This document shows, in pieces, positions 12,801 to 22,900 of a stretch of 64,000 nt of DNA; the stretch's first letter is position 1, and each line of letters begins with the position of its first letter. The DNA is taken from assembly GCA_013399015.1 (NCBI GenBank), contig VWZX01000996.1, positions 381,052 to 445,051 on the forward strand, read 5' to 3'. The notes below the pieces were generated by a model. It worked only from the letters and a program-made list of their open reading frames with translations, had not been told where the DNA came from and searched no databases. A program made the position numbers and the translations under genes. This DNA comes from Galbula dea. Its lineage: Eukaryota; Chordata; Aves; Piciformes; Galbulidae.

Positions 12801-15800
12801 GTGAGTTCAGCTGATAGAGGGATCTTGTCTGAGCAAAGCTGTGTGGCTTTCTTCCTTCCAAATCCCTTGTCACCAGCCCAAACCTGGCACGTGTCCTTCC
12901 TCTGCCTGCAGTGGGCTGGACCCTGAGGGTCTGCTGGTGCAGCAGGCTGGGTCCCAAGGTAGCTGGTTCCAAGTCAGGCTGGTACATGCCCTGCTTCTTG
13001 GGAGGGTTTGTGGCTTCTCCTAGGCTTGGTGGCGTTGCAGCTAGCTTGCTACTGCTACTAACCTGACCAGTTTAGAGCTGGAGTTGTGATGTTGTCTACT
13101 TGTAGGCAGTGCCTTCTCTTGCTTCAGCCAGGAGGCAAGAACAGCTTCATTGTATGTCATAAGCAAGGGTGGTTCTATGTCTGATGGGTGTCCTGAGCCC
13201 TCCAAATATCCAAGATGAGACCATGGTGGGGATGGTGCAGTGTCTCTGGGGTGGCCTGGCAGCATGTCCCCAGCCAGGGCAGTCACAGAGGGTTTGCAGC
13301 CTGTAGCATTCCTCACTCCTGTCTTCGCTGGCAAGTTGCTGTTCTTTTTCTTCCAGCAGTTTTGCCTCAGTCCCCTCATGGTAAAACACTGCAGGGTCTT
13401 CAGCAGGACATGAAATAGGGTCCTGAGAGATGAGCAGGGTTACACAAAGCAACTGTCAGGTACAGGAACTTTCCATCTTCAAGGGTGATCAACTGTAGGT
13501 TCTTCATGTGATATGTTCTGAGGGTCTGTGATTCCAGGAGGAGGAGACAGGCCTTAGGGAAGAGCATCTCTACAGACAAGCTACTTGGCATGCACCTTAC
13601 CTGGGAATGCTGTGAAGTCTTGCCCTTTTAGGAGAGCTTAAGTCCTGTGTTCTACTTCTGGTGGAAGCCTGTCTCTATCTGTAAACCTGAGGCTTATTGA
13701 GATCTGGTAGCAAAGCCATAGGTGGGCTCTCCAGCAGCACCCCAGTAGGGTCAAGACTCGAGAGGCAGGTTGAAGTTGCAGTTGCAAAGCCTGTTGGTCA
13801 TCACATGGATATGATATGCTGGTTTGTTTTCCCTGCAGGGAGAGTACTCAGGCTTCATTTACAGCTATGCAGTGGAAGAGCCTCTCTCTGTAGTGCACAA
13901 GGTGGCTGGTTACCTGCCCAGCCTCTTCTGGGGCTTCATCACTCTGGGCAGGCTCATCTCCATCCCCATCTCCTACCGAATGAAGCCAGCAACTATGGTC
14001 TTCATCAATGTGGTAAGGCTACTTGTGCTGTGTTCTCCTTCTGCTTGTCTCCAAGGTGCTGTTTGGGGTTGGTTTTGAGGTGGGGAGAAGAGGGAATAGC
14101 CTCCAGCCTTGCCTGGAAGTCTTCTCGCTTCCCCTCAGAGGCAGTGGTAGCAGCACCACCCAAGGACAAAAAGTCCCTTGCCTGTCCCTGACCCCTTTGT
14201 GCAGTAAGATACAGCAGCTCTTGCAGCCTGAATTCAGTTCCTTCGAGTCCCAGGTGCTGTTTGTCTACAGGCAGGCACTCAGCAGAGCCTAAACAGCTAC
14301 CGAAGATCACCGGGAGCTGGGTCTGCAGAGCTCCCTCTGCTGACTCTGGGCCACGGTGACCCTGGTGCCTCCTGCCTGGGGTTGCTCCTGCTTGGCCATT
14401 GGAGCAAGCTCAGCTAAATACAGTTGGTTCCTTGGCTTTACTCCTGTGAGTGGTTCCTGAGCAGTTCTGGAGTGTGAGTTGATTTAACCTGCTGAGGAAG
14501 CCCTGCTAGTGATTGGGACCTGTAAGCACTATGGAAGCAGCAGCACAGTGCATTTCCATCTGCAGGGAACAGGTGGCTTCTCAGACCCAACCTGAAGTCT
14601 CTACCTAATGAAGTTGAGAGAGATGAACTGTAGATCCTCATAGAACCATGAAGGCTGAAAAGACCTCCAAGGTCATCAAGCCCAAGCATGGTCCAGGCAC
14701 CCCCATGGCCACTGAACCTGCTATAAACAGTAACAAGTTCTTTGCTGGAAAGGGAAATGGAGTTCACTGGGCTTAGGACTTGTTTTCAGAGGCTGGCAGC
14801 ATTACTCAGTAGTTTATTGCCTTTTCCAAACTATTATGTGTATTTTTAATGTATATATTCAGTTATATATATAAATATATCTATAAATACTCTAGATATG
14901 TACATAATGTGTGTATACAGAGTATATATACACTCTGTGTGTATATATAGAGTATGTGTATATATATAGTGTGTGTATATAGAGCATACATATAGTGTGT
15001 GTGTGTGTCTAGAGAGCATATCTATAGTGTGTCTGTGTGTATAGAGCACATAAACCAATCCAGATCCTACTGCAGCTCAGCCTTTACCTTCCCACTGACT
15101 CTGTGTGTGTGTTGTTCCCAGGTTGGAGTCCTGATAACCTTCCTCCTGCTCCTGATCTTCTCCTCCAGCGTTGTCTTCTTATTTGTGGGGACAGCATCCC
15201 TGGGGCTGTTCCTCAGCAGCACCTTCCCCAGCATGCTGGCTTACACTGAGGACATCCTGCAGTACAGAGGTGAGCTGGGATTTGGGCAGTCTTGGGAAGC
15301 AAGTGGGTGTTCAAGGCTCCAGCTCAGGTACCACCACACCTAGCAACTCCTTCCCTCCTCCTCAGGGATGCTCAGGAGGCCTGGGAGGAAGATCTGCTTT
15401 TGAATATGATTATTTAGTTAAGCTGGTAGCCAGCAAACCAGACTGCACAAATCCCAGCTTCACTCTGCTAAGAACTTCTCCAGGCAGGGATCAGGTTGAT
15501 TCTTGGTCCCTGAAAGCCCTAAAGCTGCAGGAAACTGTCAGGAGTATCTGCTTTAGAGGCTGAGAGGGGAGCTGGTTTTGAAGTCATCATCCAGATTAGC
15601 AGTGAACTGTAAAATCCCAGAGCTTGGCCAGTTCTTACAGGAGGTCCCTGCCAGCCTCCTGCTCTGGGGCAGTGATGCAGAAGAATGCAAGCTCTTTGAG
15701 GCAAGAAGCAACACCACCTCTGCCAGCCAGTGACAGAACAGGAGGTGGTTTTCTGGCTTCAACCTTTCCCTTTCTGCACTGCTGCAGGCTAGAAGAGGCA

Positions 15801-17105
15801 TTTCTGAGCCTAGGTGGGAACACACATGAGTGTGTGTAAATCCTGTCTGGAGAGAGCCATGGAAGGGCAGTGGGGAGGAAGCCCCAGGCTGGTCCCTGCT
15901 GGCTGCCTCCCCCAACATCACTTGCACTCTCTTTGCAGGCTGTGCCACCACTGTGTTAGTGACTGGGGCTGGAATTGGGGAGATGGTGCTGCAGCTCCTG
16001 GTGGGATCGGTAAGTGGAGCCAAGGCATGCCAAAAACTGGCTGCAACTCTGCAGTCCTGGGCTTACCAACCTTTAGTCCTGGATCTGGACAGCTGCTGGG
16101 GACAAAACAACCCAGCAAAGCACTGCATCACCCTTGAGCTATCAAACAGCAAAGCTTTTACTGAATGCCAGTTAGGTATTTGAGTGCTTTGATGCCATCT
16201 CTGCTCCAGTTTATTCACTTCTTTTCCTCCCTTCCCATTTCAGATCATACATGATCGAGGCAGCTACAGTTTCCTGGTCTGTGGGATGATCTTTGGAGGC
16301 TTGGCTTTTACCTTCTATGCTTTGCTTTTGTTTTTCCACAGGATGTACCCCAAGCCCCCCTCAGGTAAGACAGCCCCAGCACTCAGCCCTGCTGTATCAG
16401 GAGAGGAAGAGTGGCACAGGCCTTCTGCTGAAGTGCTGCACTCCGGTCACGTATTGATGCAAGGAAATGTTTATTTTACTGCTGCTTCCTGTCCCTTCTT
16501 CCTGCTTTGACTTGCCCACAAAGCCTTGGCAGCCACAACAGCAGAGTCTGCTTTCTTTTCTGTTGGAGCAGCAGAAAAGAAAAGAAAGTAGGGCTGGTCT
16601 CTGGATCCCAGAGGAATGCTGGAGCACGTGGGAGGATGGCTGGGGAAGCTCTGCCATGCTCCTGCAGAGAAAGCAGGAGTTAGTTCTCCTAGCACAGACT
16701 GCATGAGCTTCCCTGCCCTCTTCCCTGGCTAAAATCCAGGGAACAAGTGAGTCTGCCAGCCAAAGGCAGCTGTCAGGCTCTGAGAAAAGCCTCCCTGATA
16801 AAGGATTTATCTCAGGTATGCCTCAGACTACATCTGCTATTTGTTTTTGTAGCCACCTTTTACAAAGGAGCTCTGTGTGATGCCTGATTAACCTCACCCA
16901 GGTTCCTGGTACCTTTCTTCCACCACCAGCAAAGTCAACAAGCTCCTGGGGTGGGGTGGTGGGGGATGGAACAGGAACAACTGTGTTTGGGGAGAGCTCT
17001 CAGGCCCTTCAGGTGAAGTCACCTCCTGTCTCTCTTGCAGCTGTGGATGATGCCTCCCCTGACAAAGCAGCAGTGATGGATGACACTGGGCAGTACCAGA
17101 GGTAA
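3627..17105 (+). CDS. MFSD4A: MFSD4A, major facilitator superfamily domain-containing protein 4A (nine exons, N-terminal exon missing)
   Basis: Joining 3627-3825, 3965-4204, 10562-10730, 12685-12800, 13839-14012, 15122-15269, 15939-16009, 16244-16364 and 17041-17105 keeps one frame for about 434 residues, ending in QYQR and a TAA stop. All junctions are AG/GT. I recognise the protein from family motifs such as AGLAMGCIDT, HFFVGFGALLSPLIADPF, SYAFWIMALIN, GYLPSLFWGFITLGR and GTASLGLFLSSTFPSMLAYTED. Human MFSD4A has about 514 residues and 12 transmembrane helices; the missing 80 or so residues (TM1-2) correspond to exon 1, left of the window. It is a polytopic membrane protein of the MFS fold; its substrate is not firmly established and I do not assign one. 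The paralogue MFSD4B is the alternative, but synteny with ELK4 supports MFSD4A. No frameshift or internal stop is seen. It converges on ELK4. Confidence 0.95.
3965..4204 (+). CDS. MFSD4A: MFSD4A coding exon 3 (TM5, glycosylated loop, start of TM6)
   Basis: 80 codons, phase 0 at both ends, between TTGCAG and GTAAGT. Encodes ALHFFVGFGALLSPLIADPF (TM5), then a hydrophilic loop with three N-glycosylation sequons (NST, NAS, NLS), then SYAFWIMALIN, the first half of TM6. The loop is the least conserved part compared with what I recall of the human protein. Confidence 0.93.
5360..5663 (+). mobile_element. CR1-type LINE 3' fragment, sense
   Basis: Shows GGAGGTTCCAGCTGAGCAGG, the GTGAGGGTG and GCCCAGGCTTTGCAGAGAGG landmarks, and the CR1 end GGGGGTTGGACTGGGTGATC then GGTCCCTTCCAG, finishing in ATTCTGGGAT. 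Confidence 0.88.
6187..6352. repeat. Direct repeat copy A
   Basis: Matches 7740-7903 at roughly 85 percent by eye. Shared blocks include TGCAGAGCAGGG, ATGCTTTGAGGAGCAGTG, GGCTGTGGCTCATCTCTG and TTTGATAGCTCTTT. No terminal repeats or target duplications were found. Confidence 0.75.
7740..7903. repeat. Direct repeat copy B
   Basis: Partner of 6187-6352 in the same orientation, about 1.55 kb downstream in the same intron. Confidence 0.75.
9805..9974 (+). mobile_element. CR1-type LINE 3' fragment, sense
   Basis: Contains CTTGGCCCAGGCTGCCCAGG, GGGGTCACCATTCCTGGAGG, ATGACCTCAGAGGGGC and the tail GTGATTCTATGG. Confidence 0.85.
10202..10412. repeat. 20-base minisatellite, about 10 copies
   Basis: Tandem array of the unit GCCTCCTTGCCCCGTTCCCA. 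Middle copies carry a CTCCTT to CTCTTT change and the last copies CTCCCT, so variants are clustered. It ends about 150 bases before MFSD4A coding exon 4. It creates long proline-rich open frames on + and Gly/Trp-rich ones on -, which are not genes. Confidence 0.95.
10562..10730 (+). CDS. MFSD4A: MFSD4A coding exon 4 (end of TM6, cytosolic loop)
   Basis: Acceptor CCCCCAG and donor GTGAGC; ends one base into a codon. LPVPIAVFFLLYKER completes TM6. It is followed by the central loop with HPLLSADELAMEARPPEKDD, closely matching the family motif LLSADELALE-PPEKED. Confidence 0.93.
10731..12684 (+). other. MFSD4A intron 4
   Basis: No exon seen. A CR1 tail occupies about 10978-11323; the remainder shows nothing recognisable. 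Confidence 0.7.
10978..11323 (+). mobile_element. CR1-type LINE 3' fragment, sense
   Basis: Begins with the CR1 segment GTACTTAAAGGGTCTGGAAG and runs through GGGAACAGGACAAGGG, ACACTGAGGGTGGTGAGAG, GGTTACCCAGAGAGGTGG, GGGGGTTGGACTAGATGA and GGTCCCTTCCAACCCC to a final ATTCTATTCTATG. Confidence 0.92.
12685..12800 (+). CDS. MFSD4A: MFSD4A coding exon 5 (TM7)
   Basis: Acceptor TTTTCACCAG, donor GTGAGT. Completes a split glycine codon, then HDDLLSCCQSKNFRG and the TM7 segment YFAVHITGALVLFMTDGIV. Confidence 0.93.
12801..13838 (+). other. MFSD4A intron 5
   Basis: About 1.0 kb between exons 5 and 6. Nothing beyond splice sites was recognised. Confidence 0.7.
13839..14012 (+). CDS. MFSD4A: MFSD4A coding exon 6 (TM8, start of TM9)
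   Basis: 58 codons, phase 0, acceptor TTTTCCCTGCAG, donor GTAAGG. Encodes GEYSGFIYSYAVEEPLSV, the TM8 motif GYLPSLFWGFITLGRLIS and RMKPATMVFINV, the first part of TM9. Confidence 0.95.
14636..14715 (-). mobile_element. CR1-like fragment, antisense
   Basis: CTCATAGAACCATGAAGGCT, then AAAAGACCTCCAAGGTCATC, resembles the reverse complement of a CR1 3' end. Short and diverged. Confidence 0.55.
14850..15045. repeat. Compound TA/TG microsatellite
   Basis: Nearly 200 bases of TATATA, GTGTGTATA and ATAGAGTATA units. It lies in MFSD4A intron 6 and is likely length-polymorphic and hard to assemble. Confidence 0.9.
15122..15269 (+). CDS. MFSD4A: MFSD4A coding exon 7 (TM9-TM10)
   Basis: Acceptor GTTGTTCCCAG, donor GTGAGC; ends one base into a codon. 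Encodes VGVLITFLLLLIF (rest of TM9) and VVFLFVGTASLGLFLSS (TM10), then TFPSMLAYTEDILQYR, the strongly conserved loop. Confidence 0.95.
15270..15938 (+). other. MFSD4A intron 7
   Basis: About 670 bases between exons 7 and 8; nothing recognised beyond the splice sites. Confidence 0.7.
15939..16009 (+). CDS. MFSD4A: MFSD4A coding exon 8 (TM11)
   Basis: Small 71-base exon between CTTTGCAG and GTAAGT. It encodes CATTVLVTGAGIGEMVLQLL and VGS, a conserved MFSD4 transmembrane segment. Confidence 0.93.
16244..16364 (+). CDS. MFSD4A: MFSD4A coding exon 9 (TM12)
   Basis: Acceptor CCCATTTCAG, donor GTAAGA. Encodes IIHDRGSYSFLVCGMIFGG and LAFTFYALLLFFHRM, the last transmembrane helix, then the proline-rich start of the cytosolic tail. 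Confidence 0.93.
16365..17040 (+). other. MFSD4A intron 9
   Basis: About 680 bases between the TM12 exon and the terminal coding exon; nothing else recognised. Confidence 0.7.
17041..17105 (+). CDS. MFSD4A: MFSD4A terminal coding exon
   Basis: Acceptor TCTCTTGCAG. It completes an alanine codon and encodes VDDASPDKAAVMDDTGQYQR then TAA. The YQR end is shared with the human protein as I recall it. Confidence 0.9.
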
Positions 17106-17130
17106 AGAACTGGCCAAGCCCCAGCCAAGC

Positions 17131-17136
17131 AATAAA
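17131..17136 (+). terminator. Proximal AATAAA poly(A) signal of MFSD4A
   Basis: Canonical hexamer only about 26 bases after the stop codon. Use would give an extremely short 3' UTR, so it may be weak or unused. Confidence 0.35.
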
Positions 17137-18136
17137 CCAGGACCCAATGAAGCATTACTAGCAAGGATGATTTCACATTTAATGACTGAATCATGCCAGA
17201 TCTCTGCAATCAACTAAAAGCACATTAGACTGGGTAAGTCAGAATCAAGGCAACATCCTAAAGCACTGCATCCAGCTAAGCACAAGTTGCCCATGTCACC
17301 TGCAGCAAGCAGAAGACTGAGGAGCAGCAGAGGGGAACCCCTGAGTCTGCAAGGCTGTGCTGTTGTGGCAGGGACCAGGGGAGAACAGTTGCTCCTGCAA
17401 ATGAACTTATCTTAGCAGTTCAGGATGGAGGAGGGGGGAAGGAAAAGCTTCTCTGGGTTCAGAGTGAAGATTTCTTGGCACAGTCCTTGACCTGAAGAGA
17501 TTTCTTTTCTTTCCAGCACAATACTGGGTCAGGTTTCATGCTTCTGTACCAGGCTCCAGTCTGTCACCTCCATGTCTACTTCCAAAAGGAGGAGGGGGGA
17601 AAGCAAAGTGGTAGCACCCCTCAAGTGCTCCAGGGTAGCCAGGACCTGTCTGCATTTGCACAGTTGATTCCTGTATATTACACAGCCCCTGAGCCAGTGT
17701 CTTACTCAGCATGCTAGGGCCTCTTGGTTATTCCAATCATTAGCCTATTTTATTCCTTTGTATTTTGAAGTCAAGAATGAGTTGTGCTGGTTTCTTTTGC
17801 TTTCAGTCACTACTTTAGCTGCTCCAGTTGCAGTCTCTTCCTTTTTTAGGGTGGTTTTCTTTCTAGCTTCCAGTTGAAGCTTGAACAGAGATATTTGGGA
17901 GCCAGCCTCCAGCTGCTTAATCTGTGCAATACTTACTCTAACCAGTGCCTTCTGTAAGGTACTCTCACACCCCCAGCATGACCCATTACAAGCTCTGAAG
18001 AAAGGACTGGCTTTAGACAGAGTGGAAAGCTCCATACATCTATTTCTTCAGTGAGTGATTGGACATGTACTGGTTTTGCTTTCCAGCTGCTGTATGTGGA
18101 TGTACATATGTCTGTGTGTATATAAAGCAGTGTTTA

Positions 18137-18142
18137 ATTAAA
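18137..18142 (+). terminator. Distal ATTAAA poly(A) signal of MFSD4A
   Basis: ATTAAA within TGTTTAATTAAAGG, preceded by a TG-rich run (TGTACATATGTCTGTGTGTA). It gives a 3' UTR of about 1.05 kb. Confidence 0.5.
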
Positions 18143-18165
18143 GGTGATTGATTGCTAGATTCTCA

Positions 18166-19104
18166 GCAGGACTGGACTCAGGTAACTTAGTTTTGGCCAG
18201 AAATAGCTGCTTGGCTGCTACCTTCACCAGGTCTAGCTTTCAAATTCTGACTGAATTTCATAGCTCTTTAAATTACACTGGTTTTAGCCTTTCTCTGTTG
18301 CCAAGCAGTAGAATCTTATCTTCCATCAAGCACCTTCAACAAGCTCATGTCTTACTCCTGCTGGCTGGGCAGCTCTGGAGAGAGACTCTCGAGACAGGAG
18401 AGTGTTGAATTGACCTAAAGGTGAGTAGTGCACAGCAGGAGGGAGGTAAATGCAGTTGAATTCTGGGCTGAACTCATCCATGGACTTCAGGAGCTTCACA
18501 GCCAGCACAGGACCTACTGCACTTCTTCCTCAGCACCACAGGATGCCACTGTTCCTCTCCTGGAGAAAAGCTTCTCCCGCAAAACCATTTTGCAGCAAAA
18601 ACAAGCCAGCCCGAGCCCGAGCTGTCATGAGCAGAGCCCCTCCCTCCATGCCAGCATTCCCTCCAGAGGAAACGAGCACGAAACAACACAGTGAGGGAGT
18701 TTCTTTGGAAAGCAGGCTCTCAGATGGCAGCTATCTCCCAGCAGGGGCTGGCAGCTCCGACAACCACCTCAGAGTGCTTGGCCTTGCAGAGGACTAAGCA
18801 GCTAAGTGCTCTTCTTGTTAGGGGTGTGCTTGACAAGTGAGGTGTGCTGTGCTATCAGCACTAGCCAGAGCGTGGAGTTACTCACCCCAGGCCATCTTCA
18901 GCAGCAGAGAACAGTCCCTGCTTTGGCACAAAGAGCCAGCAGCAGCCCCTCCAGCTCTGCTCCACTCAGCCTGCTGCTGGGAGCAGCTCCCTTCCTTCCC
19001 TCAAGGTCTGCTGAGCTCCCTCCTTCTTCTCACCGAGCATGAGCTGCCCTGCAGCTGTGACTTTCTATTTCCTCTACTGCCGAGAAGCAGTCAGAAAGGG
19101 AGCA
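18166..19104. other. Convergent MFSD4A/ELK4 intergenic gap
   Basis: About 0.95 kb between the inferred 3' ends of two convergent genes. Nothing recognised inside. Boundaries depend on the poly(A) choices. Confidence 0.5.
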
Positions 19105-19122
19105 GAAACTTTGTTAAAAATA

Positions 19123-19128
19123 TTTATT
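19123..19128 (-). terminator. AATAAA poly(A) signal of ELK4
   Basis: On the - strand the sequence reads TTTTTTTAAATAAATATTTT in an AT-rich environment. It is the farthest plausible end of the ELK4 3' UTR before the MFSD4A 3' UTR. Confidence 0.55.
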
Positions 19129-19959
19129 TAAAAAAATACAATTGTTTTGCATGTCTGGTTGCACAGAACTATTAACATAGGATCGACTGGAATAGGTTTG
19201 CTACAATGCTCTTTTGTTTTTTTTAAAGCCAGCTTGCATTATACAAAGCAAATCCCTCTGTCAGTTCTTACAGAAAATAGTTGAACTATTCCCACCCCAG
19301 TTATAGTTTAAAAAAGATTGCAATACATTGATTTCTTTTACTAGTTTTCTCTTCTGTTTTTTGCACAAAAATTGAAGCCATAGAAAAAAGTCACCTGATT
19401 CTCAGGAAAGACCTTCATGATGTGTGAAGAAAACTGCCCAAAGCTGCAGCCCTGGGGCCTCTGCAGTGCCCTCTCAGACTGCACCTTCCTCCAACACTCA
19501 GGTTTGCAGCTCTCCAACTTTTGCCTCCTCCCTTGGATTCAAACCTGAACTGTGCCTCCCCCCAGCTGCACAAGAGCTGCTAAGCTCAGCAAGCCTTGTG
19601 ATGATCAACACACTGAAGGTCTTCCTCACATGTTCTACACCTTAGAAGGTTCAAGAAAAGCAAATTGAGTTAACACTGAACAATTACTGATAACTTTGGC
19701 TATGATGTACTTGCATGACAGCCCAGCATTTGCTGTTTCCAACACAATGGCATGAAGATACTCTTTGATAAGGTATTCTTCTCCAAAAGGTTAGGCTGAG
19801 AAGCTAATCTCTCTCAGGCAAGTTCCCCCCAACTGTAAGGAGAGCACCAAAAGGCTGTGAGATTACAGTTGTCTCTAAAGACCACAGCAAGAAAGTCTCC
19901 AGTGTAGGAAGTTCAGCCACCCACTACAACATAACTTGCTTTGTCTCTTAGATACTACA

Positions 19960-19981
19960 GAGAGAGAGAGAGAGAGAGAGA
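19960..19981. repeat. (AG)n microsatellite
   Basis: About 11 AG units inside the inferred ELK4 3' UTR; read as (CT)n in the transcript. Confidence 0.9.
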
Positions 19982-22900
19982 TTAAAAAGTGTATTTGAAA
20001 TGCAATTCTGTTCTGGAAAGAGTAACTGGAAAGGTTCTCTTTGCTGCTTTCAATGTTATTTGGAACCCCTGAGGGTTCTACTACAATGACAAGAAAGTAA
20101 AGTGAAATCTCTTCAGAGTTCACAAGTTCCCAGCTCAGGGATGTCTGCTGAAAGCAGAGGTGTGGGAGCTGCTGGAGTCTCAGCACCACTGCAGACATCA
20201 TCCTGCTGGTCTGCAAAGAACCAAGAGGAGCCCAAGGCTTCCACTGAGGAGCAAAAACACTAAAGGCATCAGAAAGCCACTTTCCAAAACAGATGTGCAC
20301 TCTAAAAGCAAACAGAACAACAACTGTCACACGCTACAGAGCTGAGTGGGTTGCTGAAGTTGTCTAACATGGAACTGAACCTTCCCTCCCCTGCCTCTGA
20401 GCCCCAGGCAGGAGCAGAGGCTCTCAGCTGGTGGAAGTCAGAGCAGTTGCAGTGCAGCCAACAGCTCCATTCTGATTTACAGGCTCCTGCTGTCAGACTC
20501 CCAGCTGCCAGCAGCTCACTCCCAGCTCCTCAGAACTCCCCAGACACAGTCTCAGGCTGGTCAGGGAGCCCTGGGCAGAGGCATTTCAGTCCCAGATTAA
20601 CTCCAGCTGTCCTAGGGCACAGGAGAGGAGCCAACCCCTCCAGCCTCAGCAGCCACTGCTAGACTCTTCCCATGCACTCAGCTCTTACCATGACTCCACT
20701 TCTCAGCTATAAAACACAAGGGGGGGGAGACAAGCATTAAATGTGCTACTGTACTGATCACAACCACTGTGATGTACATAAGGCCATCTGGTAACACTGC
20801 AACAATACAAACAAGAGTTGGAACCTGTAGAACACAACCTTTTTTGTTGTTGTTTGTTTTAATTCCTTTTCCAACTCCAATGAATAACTGCAACCCTTGC
20901 TCCCAGAGAATGAACATCAGAACCAGCACATCAGAGAGCTAAAACCTCTGCAACTGAACAACAGCAGAACCAAAAAGCCAGCACAGTTCTAGGAAGCCAT
21001 TTCCAAGCCTGAAGATTTAAGACATGCTAGCCAAAAAAAAAACCAAACCAACCAACCCCAAAAACACAACCAAAAAGCCAACCCAAACCACAGCACATCT
21101 GAAGGAGCCTAGAGCAAACCCAAGGATTGTAAACCCCCCCTCCCCTCCCCAGCACACAGCACACACCAGGAACCATGCAGAGCCATTCTCAAAGCCTTCC
21201 TGTGCTCAGAAAAGGAAAGGAGACAAAAAACCCAAAATAGATCTACCCCCAAATAAAAACTAAACCCCAACAGCTTCCAGTTATGGTACAGCACTGCTGC
21301 AGGGACTGCTCAGGGACTGCCCTGGGCTCCACACACAGCTCCTGCCACCTTCTCCTCCCTGCACTGCTTGCAGTTCCATGTCTCCATCAAGACCTTTTGT
21401 TTTCTGAAGGTTCCTAATTACCCTGCCAGCCCCATGCCAAAACAAAAAGCCACCCACCAGGCCCTACCTTGAGATGAAAACCTTCATCTTGTGGCCTCAA
21501 GAGAGACATGACTGCTGCAATAAGTCCAACCTTTTGTTCCATGAAGCTAAAACTACTCAAGAGACACACCTAAGATACTTCTCTTTTTTAAGATGTGGCA
21601 AACAAGAAGGAAAATGCATTTAAAAAACTAACCTTTGGCAACTCCTGAGTCCCCACTGTGGTGCAGGTGAGTTGAGTGCTAAAAGAAACCCCCACAACAC
21701 CCAAAAAACCTCTCAGCAGCCTGTGCAAAACATGGGAAAGTGGCAACTGCAGAGTGCAGTCACTTGAGGGGACACAAAAAGGGCTGGAGTTATGCAAAGC
21801 TGGTAGCCAGACTTGAAACACAAGAGCCATCCTCTGCCTGGGCACATGAAGAGAGTGGAGGCCAGTCTCAGCTCAACACTCCACCTAAAAAAGCACCTTT
21901 TCAGCTCTCCAAGGATGCTTCTCTCCCATGGCTGCAAGAGCTCCACAGCCCAGGTCTTCTACTACCTTCTTTGGGAGGGGATACACAGAAATCAACTCCA
22001 GGCAGTTTGATTTTCTCTGTGGAGAGGCATTTGTACCAAATGGCCATTCTGCTGTCCCAAAAAGGAACACACACTCACACACACACACTCTCAAGAAGCC
22101 ACACTGGGCCCTGCCCAGCTTTCTTCCCCTTGCAGGTCACATTTCCTTTCTCTTTTCTTTTTGCAAAGCATAGTTCTGGTCAGCAAAGCTGCATCCTCCA
22201 CCAGGAATCAACATTCTGCAGTGAATACCTTCACCCTTTAGCTCTGTTTGTTCTCTGGACAAAGGCAAGGATGCTGTTCCTCAGCTCAAGATCCACTAGA
22301 CACCCACACCCAAAGCTAATCTGGTTTTCTGCTGTAGATGGCACCAAGGCTGTCACCAAATGTCAACAGAAGGGCTGGTGGTGGCAGAAATACAACAGCA
22401 CTGCCATCACTGCAGCTCTGCAGCTCCTCCACTCTATCCTTAGGACTGGAAGCAGGCTCTGGAGGAGATCTGGTTCTGTTTGCACCAGTTCTGCTCTGCC
22501 CAGAAGCAGAGCTCCTCTGCAGCCAACACTGCTCACTCAGCCCCAGTGGAATTCATCCTGATGTCAGCCCAGACAAAGCCTTGTGCAGGAGCAGCCCTGC
22601 AGGACTCTGTCAATCAGCTGTCACTGCTTCTGACCTCTTCATCTTCACCTGACAGCCTCTGATTTCAGCAGACCAGATCCACCTCAGCATGTCACACACT
22701 GCTCACTAGGATGGCAACAGCCAAAGGCTTTCTTCCAGGCTAAGCAAATCTCAGCCTAATGAAGTCAAACCATGAGCCCTCCTGTCCAGGCCAGGCATCC
22801 CCTGCCTCATTCCAACATCCCAGGCAGCTTCTCAGCAACAGGATGGCAACTCTCATGGATTTTCAACTCCTCTGCTGAGTGCCAGCCCCTGTGGGGCTCA

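Larger units (their letters stand above)
14013..15121 (+). other. MFSD4A intron 6
   Basis: Contains a short antisense CR1 fragment and a large TA/TG microsatellite that ends about 75 bases before the exon 7 acceptor. Confidence 0.7.
17106..18165 (+). other. MFSD4A: MFSD4A 3' UTR
   Basis: Extends from the TAA stop to a probable distal poly(A) site. No CR1 tails are seen. Two + strand poly(A) hexamers are listed separately; which is used cannot be told from sequence. The exact end is inferred. Confidence 0.6.

Noticed and set aside
14846..15058. Tyr/Thr/His-rich 70-codon frame
   Set aside because: Translation of the TA/TG microsatellite.
21740..22561. Open frame of 273 codons on the + strand
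   Set aside because: Antisense to the inferred ELK4 3' UTR, no recognised domain, and contains a CACACA run; probably chance.
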